A stretch of DNA of 64,000 bases, taken from contig VICG01000008.1 of assembly GCA_008692225.1 (NCBI GenBank), positions 1,437,001-1,501,000 of the forward strand, written 5' to 3'. The notes under the pieces are model-generated. The model saw nothing but the letters and a program-made list of their open reading frames with translations. It was not told the DNA's origin and did not search any database. This stretch comes from Monilinia fructicola (taxonomy: Eukaryota > Ascomycota > Leotiomycetes > Helotiales > Sclerotiniaceae). The translations under genes were made by a program, and so were the position numbers. How positions within the stretch are numbered: position 1 is the first letter of the stretch; each line of letters begins with the position of its first letter. Of this stretch, positions 34,429 through 45,761 are shown piece after piece.

Positions 34429-35560
34429 GAATCCCCAAAGACTTGATTCTCAAAATTCAGTTTAGGGTCCGGTCTCCACTTGTTGTGGCGGAATGATTAT
34501 TTTGTGTTCCCGGATGGCCTTGATATACGCAGCGGCATAGGTTTCCGGCTGCCAACCTGGCCTGTCCCATGGTTTTTTCGGTGCAGACTTTGGTTCACTC
34601 ATTTCGCCGTGGCTTCCATTTCGCAGATTGTAGTTGCAGATAATTGAAGGGCCATGTACACTATGTGTCCGAGGAGAGGAAAGAATATCCAAAGCAACCA
34701 TCATAACAAAGGGTGCTGGGATATCAAAGAAAATGGGCGTTTGTGGCTGGTCCTGAATAAAAGGGTTCTTTGTCTAAAACATCTAGTCTTTGTAAGGAAT
34801 GCCACTTTTGGGCCAAACGAAGAAACTTTCGTTGCCAGTCGCAGAGGCATAGAATTGTTGCATGGAGTAGAGGTGGAATTTTCTTCGGCAAAGACATTAT
34901 TACAGTGTTGGACATCACGGAACGTAATTTCCAAAGTTCCGCACTTCTTCAAAGGCTTCATGATTGTAAATCTCTGGCCCTTCTTGAGAGATTATGTTTG
35001 CAGCAAAGCAAATTAATTAACGCTTCCCCCAATTTTGCAACATTTTAAGACTAAATTCATAAGTTCCTCGGCAAAATCAATCATAATTCCAGCTCCGCGA
35101 AATAGCCATCTACCCCAGCATCTTGCTAGTTAATAGCAATGCCATGGGAATCCTTAGGTGGCCATTTTAAAGAAGCAAGATCACCACTCATTCATACAAA
35201 TCAATGAATGACGTTTGCGTCGGAAAGATTCCCCACCGGATCATCATCCAGAATTCTATTCGAGGAGCAGTCAGATACCACACAACATATGCCAGCCATA
35301 TTCAGATGTGTTTACGTTGAGACGTATTTTTGGCTTCTTGGCTGAGACGCGAGCTTCGCTATCTTTAAGCTCAACAGGGCCTTCGCAGGACTGCGATCAC
35401 AATTTGTAACCCTTTCCGATTTGTGGCCAACTTTTGGCGTGAAATTTTCCCCTGGCCCCTGGAAGCAGTATCTTGCCATTTGAAGACGGTCTTAAGCATC
35501 TTCAGATCGGCTTTAATCGGGGCACTTCATTGTTTGTCAAGGCGTAATCGATCCATATTC
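34429..35560. other. Intergenic, about 1.1 kb
   Basis: Includes the possible lost 5' exon of the kinase-like gene (34462-34602 on the minus strand). The rest shows no supported gene. Confidence 0.4.
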
Positions 35561-36728
35561 TCAGAAGTGTAGGAAGAGCCCAAGCATTGCGAAAAGAGAA
35601 ATGGTGCCAAAAGAAGGGACCAGAAATTGTCTATCTGAAGCTGATTTAGAAGGCGTGGTGGCGTTGTTGGAAGTGGTGGTTGTGCTAGTACTAGTCGCAA
35701 GAGGGGTCTGGACGGCTAGAGTGACAGCGTAGGTGATATTGGTAGAAATTGGAGGACCTATCCATCCTTTCTTCTGCACTTTTTGGATGCCTGCGAACCA
35801 CGCTTTGGCCATCTGCTGATATCCGTAATCTGTCGGGTGAAGTCCATCTACCAAGTCATTTACCGTGACATAATCCATCATCTTGACCGTGGAAACCTTT
35901 TGGCCCGCAGCAACTTTAGAAGCAACGATTCCAGGGATCTTGGAATTGAACATAACCATTGCATCATCCACGGTGGTATTTGCAGCCGGGGTAAGTTGAG
36001 CAACGATCACAGTCACGTTTGGAACGGCAGATGTAATCTCATCGATGAGTCCGCTGAGTCGATCGGGGGCAGTACTAATATTTAAAAAGTCATTCATGTC
36101 GTTGGTCCCAGCCATAAGCAAAACCAAATTTGGATCCTCAGGGAGCGATAGATTCGCATATTCGGCTATTTGAGATATAACGGCTCCCGGGTGTCCCTCG
36201 TTGGAATTGTCACTCATGTTACCGGCCTTGACGGAGCCAACATATTGAACTTTGTTTCCAGCAGATGTAAGTAAATCTAACAGGCCGAGGCGATAGCCAT
36301 TCCCGTCACTGGACAAGTAGCCATAAGTTATCGAGTTTCCAAGGGGTTGCTGCAATAGTCAGTATAGGTTATGGCTAATCGTTAGAAATGGGCGGCATGA
36401 CGAAACCGCGAGCAAGGGGGCATTGAGTAGAGGTGTAATGGGATTAGAATTCGACTGAACATGTGAAGCTTACAATCCTGAGGGTTTTGCCAGATATCGT
36501 TGCATTGGATGCCGTCGCATTGCATGCAGTTGAATTATAAGTCGTTGGATTATATGTCATTGGATTATATGTCGTTGAATTATATCTCGTCGCATTATAT
36601 CTCGTCTCATTATATCTCATCCCATTATACCCTTTTGAAGCTATAAAAGGGTCAGTAAGCAGAGAATGAAACAGATTTCCCGGTGGGTAAACAGACCATT
36701 GACACATGTCAGCATGATGCCAATACAT
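35561..36728 (-). CDS. Secreted SGNH/GDSL hydrolase (CE3-like esterase) with repeat N-terminus and GPI-type tail
   Basis: Exon 36349-35561 carries the SGNH domain: block I PLGNSITYGYLSSDGNGYR (nucleophile serine), block II glycine in GHPGAVIS, block III LLMAGTNDM (Asn) and block V DGLHPTDYGYQQM (Asp-His). The layout matches carbohydrate esterase family 3-type acetyl esterases. It is followed by an S/T/N-rich stretch and a hydrophobic end (FLVPSFGTISLFAMLGLF), as in GPI-anchored wall proteins. The upstream exon (to 36474, phase 0, intron GTAAGC..GCAG) encodes nine pentapeptide repeats before the domain. The first 30 residues from ATG 36728 are not a convincing signal peptide, so an additional 5' exon or another start is likely; an ATG near 36859 reads in another frame. 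Confidence 0.82.
36498..36632 (-). repeat. 15-bp coding tandem repeat, nine copies, encoding (R/T)YN-x-T
   Basis: On the coding strand a 15-bp unit of the type AGATATAATGCGACG repeats nine times in frame. The units read GYNGM, RYNET, RYNAT, RYNST, TYNPM, TYNPT, TYNST, ACNAT, ASNAT. Six units carry an N-x-T sequon without proline at x. Confidence 0.9.
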
Positions 36729-38018
36729 ATACTAACATGAAGAAGAAAATGCATCATATCGTAACCTTCAATATGACGGAAACGAACCGAAAAATAAGGA
36801 AGCCATCGTCACTTGATGGGGAATCACAGCCTTTATGTGTGATCACAGCGGCGCTTGGAGGCATTTTGCTGACGAAATGGTATCATATGTCATACAAACA
36901 AGTTGTGCAGCCAAGATACAATAATGTATCTTGATCTCACGAGTCATCGCAGTATTCTTCGTAAATGTCCGCGGTAACTTACATAAACCGTTGATAGATG
37001 CGGTATAATTGATCCCCGAAGGATGTTTGTTTCTAAAGGCGCGTAAACGTGGCTATGGTTTGACGTGAGGATTCAATGTCGTCTCATGAGGAAGACCGAG
37101 CGCAGTGTAGGAATGATGACCGCTTGATTTTCATATACCGATTAGAACCACAAATCATGCAAGGCTCAACGGCCCTTTGATCAGTAAGTAACTAGGGCGG
37201 TGAATAGAAATAGAACGAATCCGTGGACTAGGTAGGTGTAAATCGATTCATAAATCACGTGCATTAGCCCACCCGGATATCCGTGCTTATCCGAACATGA
37301 TGACTTGCAAATGCTCTGATGGGAGTAGAATTGATGATGAAAATACTAAATCTATCTGAAAATATCATAAGTTCTATCTCAAATTTCTAATTTATCTGAA
37401 CATCCTCCTGAAGAGATATTGCCCTCAAACACTTCTCAGACCTTCCAGCGATCCAGCATTCGTCTCCCATTTCCCCTTCCACTATCATGGCTTAAAACCG
37501 TTTGCTGACTCTCAGACTTTCTCAAAACATATCAACTCTCCTCGTTCCTCAATTCTTAATTCTCAAGCCGGAACCTCGGTATATTTGATTGCCTGTACCT
37601 ATATTTCAGATCCCAATTTCTAGGAACAAGATGAGACGGTCCCGGGGTCATCAAAAACCTGAGACGCAGAATTCTTGTTTTCCAAGTTCTTTCGAAAGCC
37701 GGAAGCGCATATGACAAAAACGGGCTACGAAATCTGCTAGATACCATACTCGGCTTAATCTTAATGCATATTTTCGATATGAATTGAAATAAAGTTCGTC
37801 AAGGGTGGAGAGAAAGGATCCAATGTTTGACGTTCCAATTCTCTCATCTTCTAGAATCATCCGACCGTCGAAAAATGAACTGATCTATGCTGGCTATGCG
37901 AATATCGATGGGAGAGAAGGATGAAATCCGTGTCGTCCACATCGTCCACCTTATCTCTGAACTCCCTGAGCAGAGCATCCGAATTGAAGTCGTACACAAT
38001 CGTACTTCATCGTCTTGG
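36729..38018. other. Intergenic, about 1.3 kb
   Basis: Upstream of the SGNH gene and 3' of the next gene. A minus-strand frame at 37651-37860 (MILEDERIGTSNIGSFLSTL...) looks mildly protein-like, but it has no recognisable family and no partner exon. Left unassigned. Confidence 0.4.
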
Positions 38019-38759
38019 CTAAGGACTGCAACGGCCCATCACCTCCCTAACTAACTGGTTCATAAAACCTTGAACCGTATCCAAGAATTCCTCCCTCTGT
38101 ACTACAAACGGATCAGAAACACTTCGAGTACTTCGATTGGGAGTTGCAATGTCCTTCTCCGTCAGCCTCCTCACCACAAACTGATTGAGGCGAAATAGGT
38201 TCCTTCTTAACGGATACAGATTCTTCTCCAGCATTTTGCAAAGTTCACTCGGGTTTCCCTTGTTACTGTGAAAGAATTGCAAGCTGAAGGAAAGACCGAT
38301 TTGTAATCGACGCAGTTGTCCATTTGCACAGCTAGTCTCTATACAAGACTTCAAGATATTTGCAGTCTTTGCGTGGGAGTAGCTGTTGATTTGAATTGTG
38401 AGGTCCAAAGTGTGGACATACTGGAAGGCTGGTGGGGGTTTAATGAATGTGTAGCCCAGAAACCGTACACCAAAATTACTGATCGCTGCCCGATAAGGCA
38501 AGAAACAGTAAAGTTCATTCAAGACTTCTCGATATATTATTTGATTTGTGTGAAGGATAGGTGGCGAGTAGAGTTTATGCTCTTCGCAGCGAGATTTTGG
38601 GTGATTTGGATCCCATGCGGAAGTCCAGTTGAAGTCAGCCGAAGGGTCAATTGAGGGAATTAAAAGCCGGTAGATCATCAACCGAATCTCAAAGGGACAG
38701 TTGAGAAGCGGAGGGGTCCTGGTTGTTCCGGTGGTGGAAGTGATTTCGTTTGATGACAT
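38019..38759 (-). CDS. Conserved fungal protein with an F-box/2EXR-like N-terminal motif
   Basis: Single-exon frame of 246 residues from ATG 38759. The frame continues upstream to 38927, but only from a GTG; another ATG at 38834 is possible. Near the start it has PFEIRLMIYRLLIP, the usual 'LPxEIRxxIYxxLL' helix of many fungal proteins of unknown function (2EXR/F-box-like). Next come HTNQIIYREVLNELYCFLPY and FQYVHTLDLTIQINSY, which are typical for the same large group. The group is poorly characterised; a substrate-adaptor role is only a guess. No frame breaks. Confidence 0.7.
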   Translation of the reverse strand: MSSNEITSTTGTTRTPPLLNCPFEIRLMIYRLLIPSIDPSADFNWTSAWDPNHPKSRCEEHKLYSPPILHTNQIIYREVLNELYCFLPYRAAISNFGVRFLGYTFIKPPPAFQYVHTLDLTIQINSYSHAKTANILKSCIETSCANGQLRRLQIGLSFSLQFFHSNKGNPSELCKMLEKNLYPLRRNLFRLNQFVVRRLTEKDIATPNRSTRSVSDPFVVQREEFLDTVQGFMNQLVREVMGRCSP

Positions 38760-39447
38760 TGTTTCCTTCGTCTTATCTTTCAAGATCAAAAGATGTTTTG
38801 GGAAGTTAGAAAATAGGGTGGAAGTGATATACATATATCTAAACTCGGTCGGGAGATACTCACTCCGCACACTGTCATTACCGTACGTCCATGCATGAAT
38901 GATGACTTTCTCAACCCGGAGCTCCACCGAAAAAATGGTGGGTGGAATGACGAGTGGTCATATTATTACTAAGGTGGAGAGAGGTGCTTCCCGCTGAGTC
39001 GTAAAACGGGAGTGATCTACCACCCATCATGATATTGAACAACTCAACTGACTCGATTTGATTTGGATTGCATGTCCATTCAAGACCTATCCACTTCATT
39101 TCCTGATTATAATCTCTCCATCACACGTGATCGACACGTGAGTGGAATGACTTATCGGCCCATCCTTGATCCAAGATGCTATTCGTCCGCAGCTCCTATG
39201 CCTGAGACTAAGTGCGGCATTTAGCATCCAAGCAGAATGAAATTACTCGAAATTGGGGAAATGAAAGCGTTCCGTATGGTTGAGCCCCTTCATTCAGTAG
39301 CACTAAGTCTCGGATCGTGTTTCATCATCAAATTTCCAACCACAACTCCCGCTGTCCTCAATCAATAGCTCAACTCAACTCGACTCAACTCGATATTCCT
39401 CTAACTATAATCAATAACCACAATTTAATATCGACTCTCCTCTCAAA
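38760..39447. promoter_or_regulatory. Divergent upstream region, about 0.7 kb
   Basis: Lies between the 2EXR-like gene (minus) and the MYND-finger gene (plus). Contains ACACGTGA-type words near 39124-39140 and a repeated CTCAACTCGACTCAACTCGA stretch at about 39370. No gene. Confidence 0.35.
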
Positions 39448-40234
39448 ATGTCCCCCAGCTTCCCCAACTTCCTCTCCCCCGCCTTCCTGACCTTCTCCGC
39501 CTGTCCTCTAAACCCCACTGACGATCCCTCCTCCACTACATCCACCGATGATGAATCACCCGGAGCCCCCCGAAAATCTTACCTCCTCGCAACGATATCC
39601 CAAAACATGACACTCTCTACCACCCCGACTTTCATATGCATAGATTCCGCCAATGCATCCTTTGCGCTAACGATTATTCTTGACGCGCCGTTAACGCCTG
39701 CGCAATTGGAGGGGAGCGAGAGTGGAAATGATTTTGATATTAGGAAGCTTAAAAAAAGGGCATACAGTTGTCGTGCCCAATCCGAGGAGGCACGGGGTGA
39801 GACAGGGAAAACAGGGTTATGCTAGGTGCAGGTGGGGAGATCTTACCGTGCGTTGTATTTCTTCATCTTTACAGGGAATATTCTGGAAACTGATAGAGAG
39901 AAACAGATTATCCCAACGTCGTTGGAAAAACTGCTGGCTATCAGTGAGAGGTTTGTCGAGTCTCGCGAGGGCCTAAAAGAAAACAATCCAGAGAACTTGG
40001 TGGCGTGTCAATCGTGTGGGAGAAAGGGGAGTGAGGAGGAACTCTCGAGGTGCAAGGGGTGTAGTGAGGTTTGGTATTGTGGCAAGGTAAGACTTTACAT
40101 CCAGGAACAAGCTTCTAGAGCTTAAACAAGTTGACCAAATACAGGAGTGTCAAACGAAAGGATGGAATGAAAAGGGGCATAAGAGTGAGTGTAAGGTTCT
40201 GAAAGTGGTCGCGGGCATAGGCCTGGAGGATTAG
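39448..40234 (+). CDS. MYND zinc-finger protein, one-base frame break
   Basis: Exons 39448-39796, 39832-40086 and 40145-40234. The N-terminal half is a conserved region (SYLLATISQNMTLSTTPTFI, DAPLTPAQLEGSE, then KKGHTVVVPNPRRHG). The C-terminal half is a complete MYND finger: CQSC, CKGC, WYCGKECQTKGW, H and C in HKSECKVL. Codon counts agree (230 residues) only if the A run at 39751-39757 is six rather than seven bases long. As written, the frame goes from RKLKK into a stop shortly after. Introns 35 and 58 nt, the first unusually short. MYND domains mediate protein-protein contacts; the function of this protein is unknown. Confidence 0.78.
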
Positions 40235-40710
40235 CTTGGGTGAAGTGAGAATCTTTCGTGCCCAGTAACCAAGCGGACGACGTATGAGTTGTGGTAATGT
40301 ATGCAATTCCTAACAAATACGAGATGAACATCAGAAGATAAGAAGAGACTGTAAGAGAAGGTAAGAAAGAAATAACATGAAGGAAATACAATAAGAAATT
40401 TTCCGCTGCCAGCTCAATTGTCAGCCCCCAAGCCACCAATTTTCTTCTCTCTTCTGTCAATTTTAGTGTTCGTCAACTTCCACCTCCTCCCTTCTTTTTT
40501 TTTCTTTTACTTTACTTAATTTATTAAAGCATCCAAATTCAGATAAAATCAGATAAACTATACGTCAATAACTAAAAGAAGGGCTAGAGTCAATAATAAA
40601 ATCGAAGCCAAGATAGATCCAAACGCTGAAAACATAAGTCTTTCATCATCCATCGATAAACGAGTATGGTTGGAGTCAAGAGAAGAATTCGATACACCTC
40701 CTCATTTTGA
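40235..40710. other. Convergent 3' regions, about 0.5 kb
   Basis: Between the 3' ends of the MYND and C2H2 genes. Contains a T-rich stretch at about 40490-40520. No gene. Confidence 0.45.
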
Positions 40711-41680
40711 TCACTCGCTGATTCCATGCTTTTGGAACATATGCTTGATCTGGTCCCTTTCTCGAAGCCAAGCTGTGGACTCGACTCGATCACATCCAGG
40801 ATGAGTGCATTGAAACGGTGAAGGATGGTCTTTCTTGATGTGTGCATGAATCAGCTTCTGGGTATCAAAACCATCAAGTTCCACTCGATCGCAAGATCTT
40901 TTGTTGCAAATGAATACAAAGGAGTTATGCTTGCTCAACATATGTTGGCTAAGCTCTTCGAGAGATCTCGGATTTGGGGTACTGAGTGCAGTAAAAGCAT
41001 CACATCCAGCTTGTGTGCATCTAAATGGAGAGTCGTATGTGCTGCCAGAGTAGTAGGTTTCGATCTTGTGGTAATTAACGATATGCTGCATCAGATGGCC
41101 CCGCCTTATGAATCCATTATTGCCTCGATATCTAGGAAAGTCAGAAGATAGACTCAACGATTCATTTTCCATGTTCCAAGATCTAAAAAGGACGATAGCA
41201 CTTACGTGCGACAACGAGGACAAGGATGACGGGTAACCTTGCTCTTGTGACATTTTTGGTGCCGAATCAAATCACCAAGCCTGCCTGCCGTTGACCCGCA
41301 ATCTGGGTATAGGCAAGGATAGGCAAAATGTCCTTCAAGAGTGCCATGCCAATTAAGCTGTGTCGTGCTCTCAAATATCTGCCCGCATTGGTGGCATGCA
41401 AACTTTTCTTTACAGGGAAAATCCCTCGCATGGGTCTCGGAATTGAAAAGATAGAATGGTACGGTACAGTCTGGGACGGGACAGTGAAGAGCCTTGTGGT
41501 CGGTAGCTGTGCAATGCCTCCAGAGCTCTTCGAGATTTTGAAATCTCAAGCCGCAATCTGGCACACAAGATAGTGGGGGATGATTGGGACTTTTACCCTT
41601 ACTACAAAAGATCTCGGGGTCTTTGATGTAGAGAAGTTGTTCAGATGTGTCAAGTGAGGATGAACAAGTTGCTCAGACTG
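40711..41680 (-). CDS. C2H2 zinc-finger protein (multiple degenerate fingers), 5' end unresolved
   Basis: Exon 2 (about 41167-40711) and exon 1 (up to about 41680) join through an intron GTAAGT..CCTAG, linking CPRCRT to YRGNNGFIRRGHLMQHI. Finger-like units follow one another: CVPDCGLRFQNLEELWRHC, CPVPDC...H, CHQCGQIFESTTQLNWHG, CLYPDCG...RHQKCH, CTQAGCDAF...HMLSKH, CNKRSCDRVELDGF...HIKKDH and CTHPGCDRVESTAWLRERDQ...HMFQKH. This is the style of fungal proteins with C-x4/5-C fingers, possibly nucleic-acid binding. The frame is open upstream to about 41680 (YIKDPEIFCSKGKSPNHPPL), but no convincing ATG or splice acceptor was found, so a 5' exon is missing or the gene is truncated. Confidence 0.72.
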
Positions 41681-42954
41681 TGTTAGAATATATAAGTCCA
41701 TGATATCTGGATTGACTGTTTCTAATGAGCAAACTCGAATAGCATATCCCGATATTGTATACATACAGCGCCCATGTAGAGGGGGTTCACAGCATTCCAA
41801 TCAACTAATTTCCTCCCAGGATTCGCCTGGGGTATCCTCAAACGATTGGCTATAGCTGCCGTGCATTCTATATGTAAGATATCAAACAGGGCAGGTAATA
41901 TCGAAGTGTTGAGAAAGCAGCGATGGAATTTGGGGGCGAAAGAAGTTTTTAGAGTGAGAATGAGGAAGAGCTTGGTGCAGGATTCTGACGAGGGGAGACT
42001 AAGCTTATGTCTTGCAGGAAGAAATCTATGTCGCTGCTCTAAGAGAATAGGTTCCGTAAAAAAGGGCGCAGTGAGATTTCGTGGGTGACTGCATGAGTGC
42101 CATTCAAGCCATGCAATATAATTGGTGTGTCACGGCTGAGGCTCAACATATATTTCTCAGGTAAAAGCGAATGTAACTGAAGAAAGACACAGGCATGAAA
42201 GCCTCACCTGGACAATTTGATCTATATAAAAAACTCTTATAATACCATAGAAATGCATATGGAAGTTGTTTCATTTACCCTCATGCATCGCCAATATCGA
42301 CTGTGTTCTTTGAACACCAGTTCAGCGTACCATCCAAAACCTGATCTGCCCAGGTGCTTTAATGTAATCTGCTTTCACATCAACATCCACCACCGCGAAC
42401 GCAGCTCTAATAGCTGTAGCTGCTACCAATTTGAATACTTTGGAGATTCGTGCCGAGTTTGACATTGCCGATGGATGAGCGGCCATCGCTTCCCCGGCCA
42501 TTATATATGAACACCCATGTATGCGTTTGTCTTGCTACCGTTACACGATAACGCGAGTGCTTGTCATCAAGATTTGAAGCCGGTTATCATGTCACCGGTC
42601 CAATGAAACCTCGTGTAAAGATTCTGATGCTGCGATGAGCTATTACGGAGTAGTAGGTTGCTGTCTTTATCCACCAACTTTGAGCTACATGAATTATCCT
42701 AGAGTACCACAAATATGGCAATATGCTATATCTAAAATGGCATTTGAATATATAAGATCAAGCAATCCATGGGCCTTTGAGCATTATAGCATAAAATCAG
42801 GAGTTAATACTAATAGTCCACATTTTTATTTTGAGCTTGGTCTGTTGATCTTAGGAACGTTATATTAAGCTAAGCTTATTCAAGTATATTTACGAGATTT
42901 CGGCCCTGTTTTAAACGTATTGCCTTATTTGGTTATGTTTAGGTATATTATAAG

Positions 42955-43143
42955 TCTATAGTATTATCGTTGTTGTTGTTGTTGTTGTTAGTAGTATTGA
43001 AGCTATTCAGAATCCAAAGTGGTTAATGCGTTATTATGGAATAGGGAGGGATGGGGGAGCATTTTTGAAATAGGGGAATGAAAGCGAAGTAGAAAAAGCA
43101 GTCCTTTAACAAATGAAATAACTTACTATTTGATAAAATAATA
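42955..43143. repeat. Dispersed repeat copy B, with (GTT)n microsatellite
   Basis: Diverged counterpart of 18286-18500. Begins TATTATCG, then (GTT)7, AAGCTATTCA, TTAATGCGTTA, GAAATAGGGG, GAAAGCGAAG, AGAAAAAGCAG and AACTTACT in the same order as the other copy. Confidence 0.45.
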
Positions 43144-43300
43144 ATAGTATATTGATAGTATTGATAGTATTGATTAGTATTTGATAGTATTGATAGTATT
43201 GATAGTATTGATAGTATATTGAATAGCATTGATAGTATTGATAGTATTTGATAGTATTGATAGTATTGATAATATTGATTGAGTATTGATAGCATTGAAG
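43144..43300. repeat. Minisatellite with 9-bp unit GATAGTATT
   Basis: About 15 imperfect copies of GATAGTATT, some with one or a few added bases (ATTTGATAGTATT, GATAGTATATT). On the minus strand this produces a spurious SIL/YYQ repeat frame. Confidence 0.9.
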
Positions 43301-45761
43301 TAAAGTTGATGATGTTAAAGTAAAATGAAGAGTGAAAGTAGGATTGAAAATGATATATTGGTATTTGAACTTATTTTGAAGTCAATATAGTATTTTGAAA
43401 ATCTTTTAATATGGATCTTTTAAAGCTTTTATTATTATAACCTTATATATTAAAAATATATTATAATAACACAGTTATAAAGATTCTATAATTATATAGC
43501 ATATTATTATAAAAGTGATACTCTAGGGTTATCAGTACAATTTGTTACAATTTATTCTATAGTGAAGCTTGCTGGTATATTGCCAGGCTGAGATAGTCAT
43601 GTTACGATCTGTTTGTTGATAGTATATATAAGTTTATCTGAGTTGCTTCATTGAAATGATAAAATGGTTGCAACACGAGACTCGTGTTATTTGTGGTATC
43701 TACATCCATCCATCTAAGTTAAAGTCCAACCCGAGCTAGTCAGGTTTCCGACCTGAGCTTTGCTGTGCATATTCAAAAGCAATGATGGGTGTATTGCTGC
43801 ATAAACGGCACTGCCAGTACATTACTGCGATACCATAATCTAGGAGGGGCATTTCTTCAAGAAGTAAGGGAATTGCTCGACCCTGAACTGATTGTTGATG
43901 AGCTATTTGAGGTTGATACCCTACCGAATACCTCGCTTACAGCAGCCACATTCTTCTTTTTAGATGCAACAAGCCCTCCAACCCTCATACCTAGTCCCGC
44001 CCTTTTTGCCGAGCATATTATCCAACAGGCTAATTGATAACCCCCAACTCGCAGTGTCTTGACGTCGAGCCAGCACGTAAGTCGTAAATCTGTATGCGTA
44101 CTTTCCAGAGAAAAGAAAAGAGTTGTTAAGATGAGTCTCCTTCACAAAGCTCAAACTCGGATCGAAAACAAAAGAATGAAGAACTCTGACATCGATATCA
44201 TTGATATCCGTGCCTATGAACAACTTACATGAGCCCCTTTACGGATAGCAGTAAGCGAGGTGCTCTCCAAATGGCGACAGAACTCAAGGTTCCTGTTTTC
44301 TAACCATTGGAAAAGCTAGTTTTTTAGGCACATGCATTAATGACGAGATTTTGCTCCATATTTTTGGCACAAGATGAGTCAAGGAATATCATTTGATATC
44401 GAAAGTTCAACAGTGGGAGGAAATCAACTTCAAGGACGCAACGGTTCCTTATATGTCAAAACCCGCTTTATCAACCACAGTGTGACGTGGGAGGATCATA
44501 CACTATGTAGATACTCGGGTACAATCGATTCAGCACCCTCCTAATTCAACCTGTCAACGAAGCAATTCTGATGCCGTGTTTAGCTAGAAATCGCTGTACC
44601 AACATGACGAGTCTGGACTTACAGAGCAGCTCATTCTTTAGTTGACCTTAATACTGTGATCTGAAATCGTCCTCATATTTACCTTTAGTCTTCAGGATGT
44701 ATCTAAGTACAGATTTGTCACTCCTGTTAATATTTACAAGTCAATATCCGATTGTAAAAAGAGATTATTCTTCAAATTGTCAATATTCAAGCAGCCCAAC
44801 ATTGAAATCACCGAGGTCGCCTGGCGTCTTATATCTAACAAGAGCAAATAGGAAAATACATTATCGCTATTAAGAACGATGGAAGTGATACTTTCAGTGA
44901 CCTTATGAGCACAGGAGATATCAGAGATTTCATTGAGGATGAATTCCGTTCAATATCCGTGGCTCGTTATTCTACTAAGAGATGGAGTCGCACGTGGCAA
45001 TCTGATTTCCTTCAACGGGGTATGCAGACCTTTCGCAACAGAAATACCCAAATATTGGTAAGGAAGAAGAGGAACAGAGGCTTGGTATTCTCTTTACTTG
45101 CCACCTGAAGTTAGATGACCAAAAGATTCTCAAGATACCGGTCACGTTATCACAGGTTCGTCGCATTCCAAGAAAGTCAATCACGATCCCTAAAACAAAA
45201 TTTGATAATTTACCAGTGATCAAAGAGTATCCAAGGACTTGACTTGCTCTGCTCAAGTTTTTTTGGAGCGGAAACATGAATATTGAGATTGCAACACCTA
45301 GGGCTTTAAGTATGGCACTAGATGTACGAAATTATCCGCACACCAGAACATTTTTTCTCGTGCTCCTGTATCGACTAAAGCATATCAGCCTAAGATATGG
45401 TTGAATATCAGTTCTAGTATTGAGAATAGAAGGTACCTGGGTGTAGTTTGATTGCGCGATTCATTATTTCATACATCTCATATGGTACTTCCAAGTGCTA
45501 ATTTTACAATGCAGGTGTGTTGGTACAGCATGAACCGAAGCATAATGGACGAATTGTTTGAGAGTCAGAGATTGTTTACGGCGTCTGATACAGCAACAGA
45601 TACAGGTACGGTAGGGCTGCAGAGATTGTCTCTGCGCTTGGCTTCCACTTTAGCTGCTGTTCTACAGCAGTTCACCATCGATCAGAGGGACTTAAAAGCT
45701 TGCAGATCATCTCTTAGCCAAAGAAAAAAACACAATTGTTTAAACGATACACCAAGCCAAG

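Larger units (their letters stand above)
41681..45761. other. Gene-poor AT-rich region, about 4 kb
   Basis: Holds a dispersed repeat copy (42955-43145), a minisatellite (43144-43300) and very AT-rich DNA (43.4-43.6 kb). A possible fragment at 44905-45108 (GDIRDFIEDEFRSISVARYS) vaguely resembles sequence following NACHT domains, but it is too short to assign. No supported gene. Confidence 0.4.

Noticed and set aside
38760..38927. Longer N-terminus of the 2EXR-like gene
   Set aside because: Begins at a GTG and lacks conserved features; the ATG at 38759 precedes the conserved motif.
43023..43295. Minus-strand frame rich in YYQ and SIL repeats
   Set aside because: It is the translation of the GATAGTATT minisatellite, not a gene.
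43789..44037. 82-codon plus-strand frame (RELLDPELIVDELFEVDTL...)
   Set aside because: Somewhat protein-like, but it starts at TTG, has no ATG and no recognisable domain or neighbouring exon.
44905..45108. Possible NACHT/STAND-type fragment (GDIRDFIEDEFRSISVARYS)
   Set aside because: Only one short block resembles such proteins; the flanking frames are full of stops and no Walker motif is visible.
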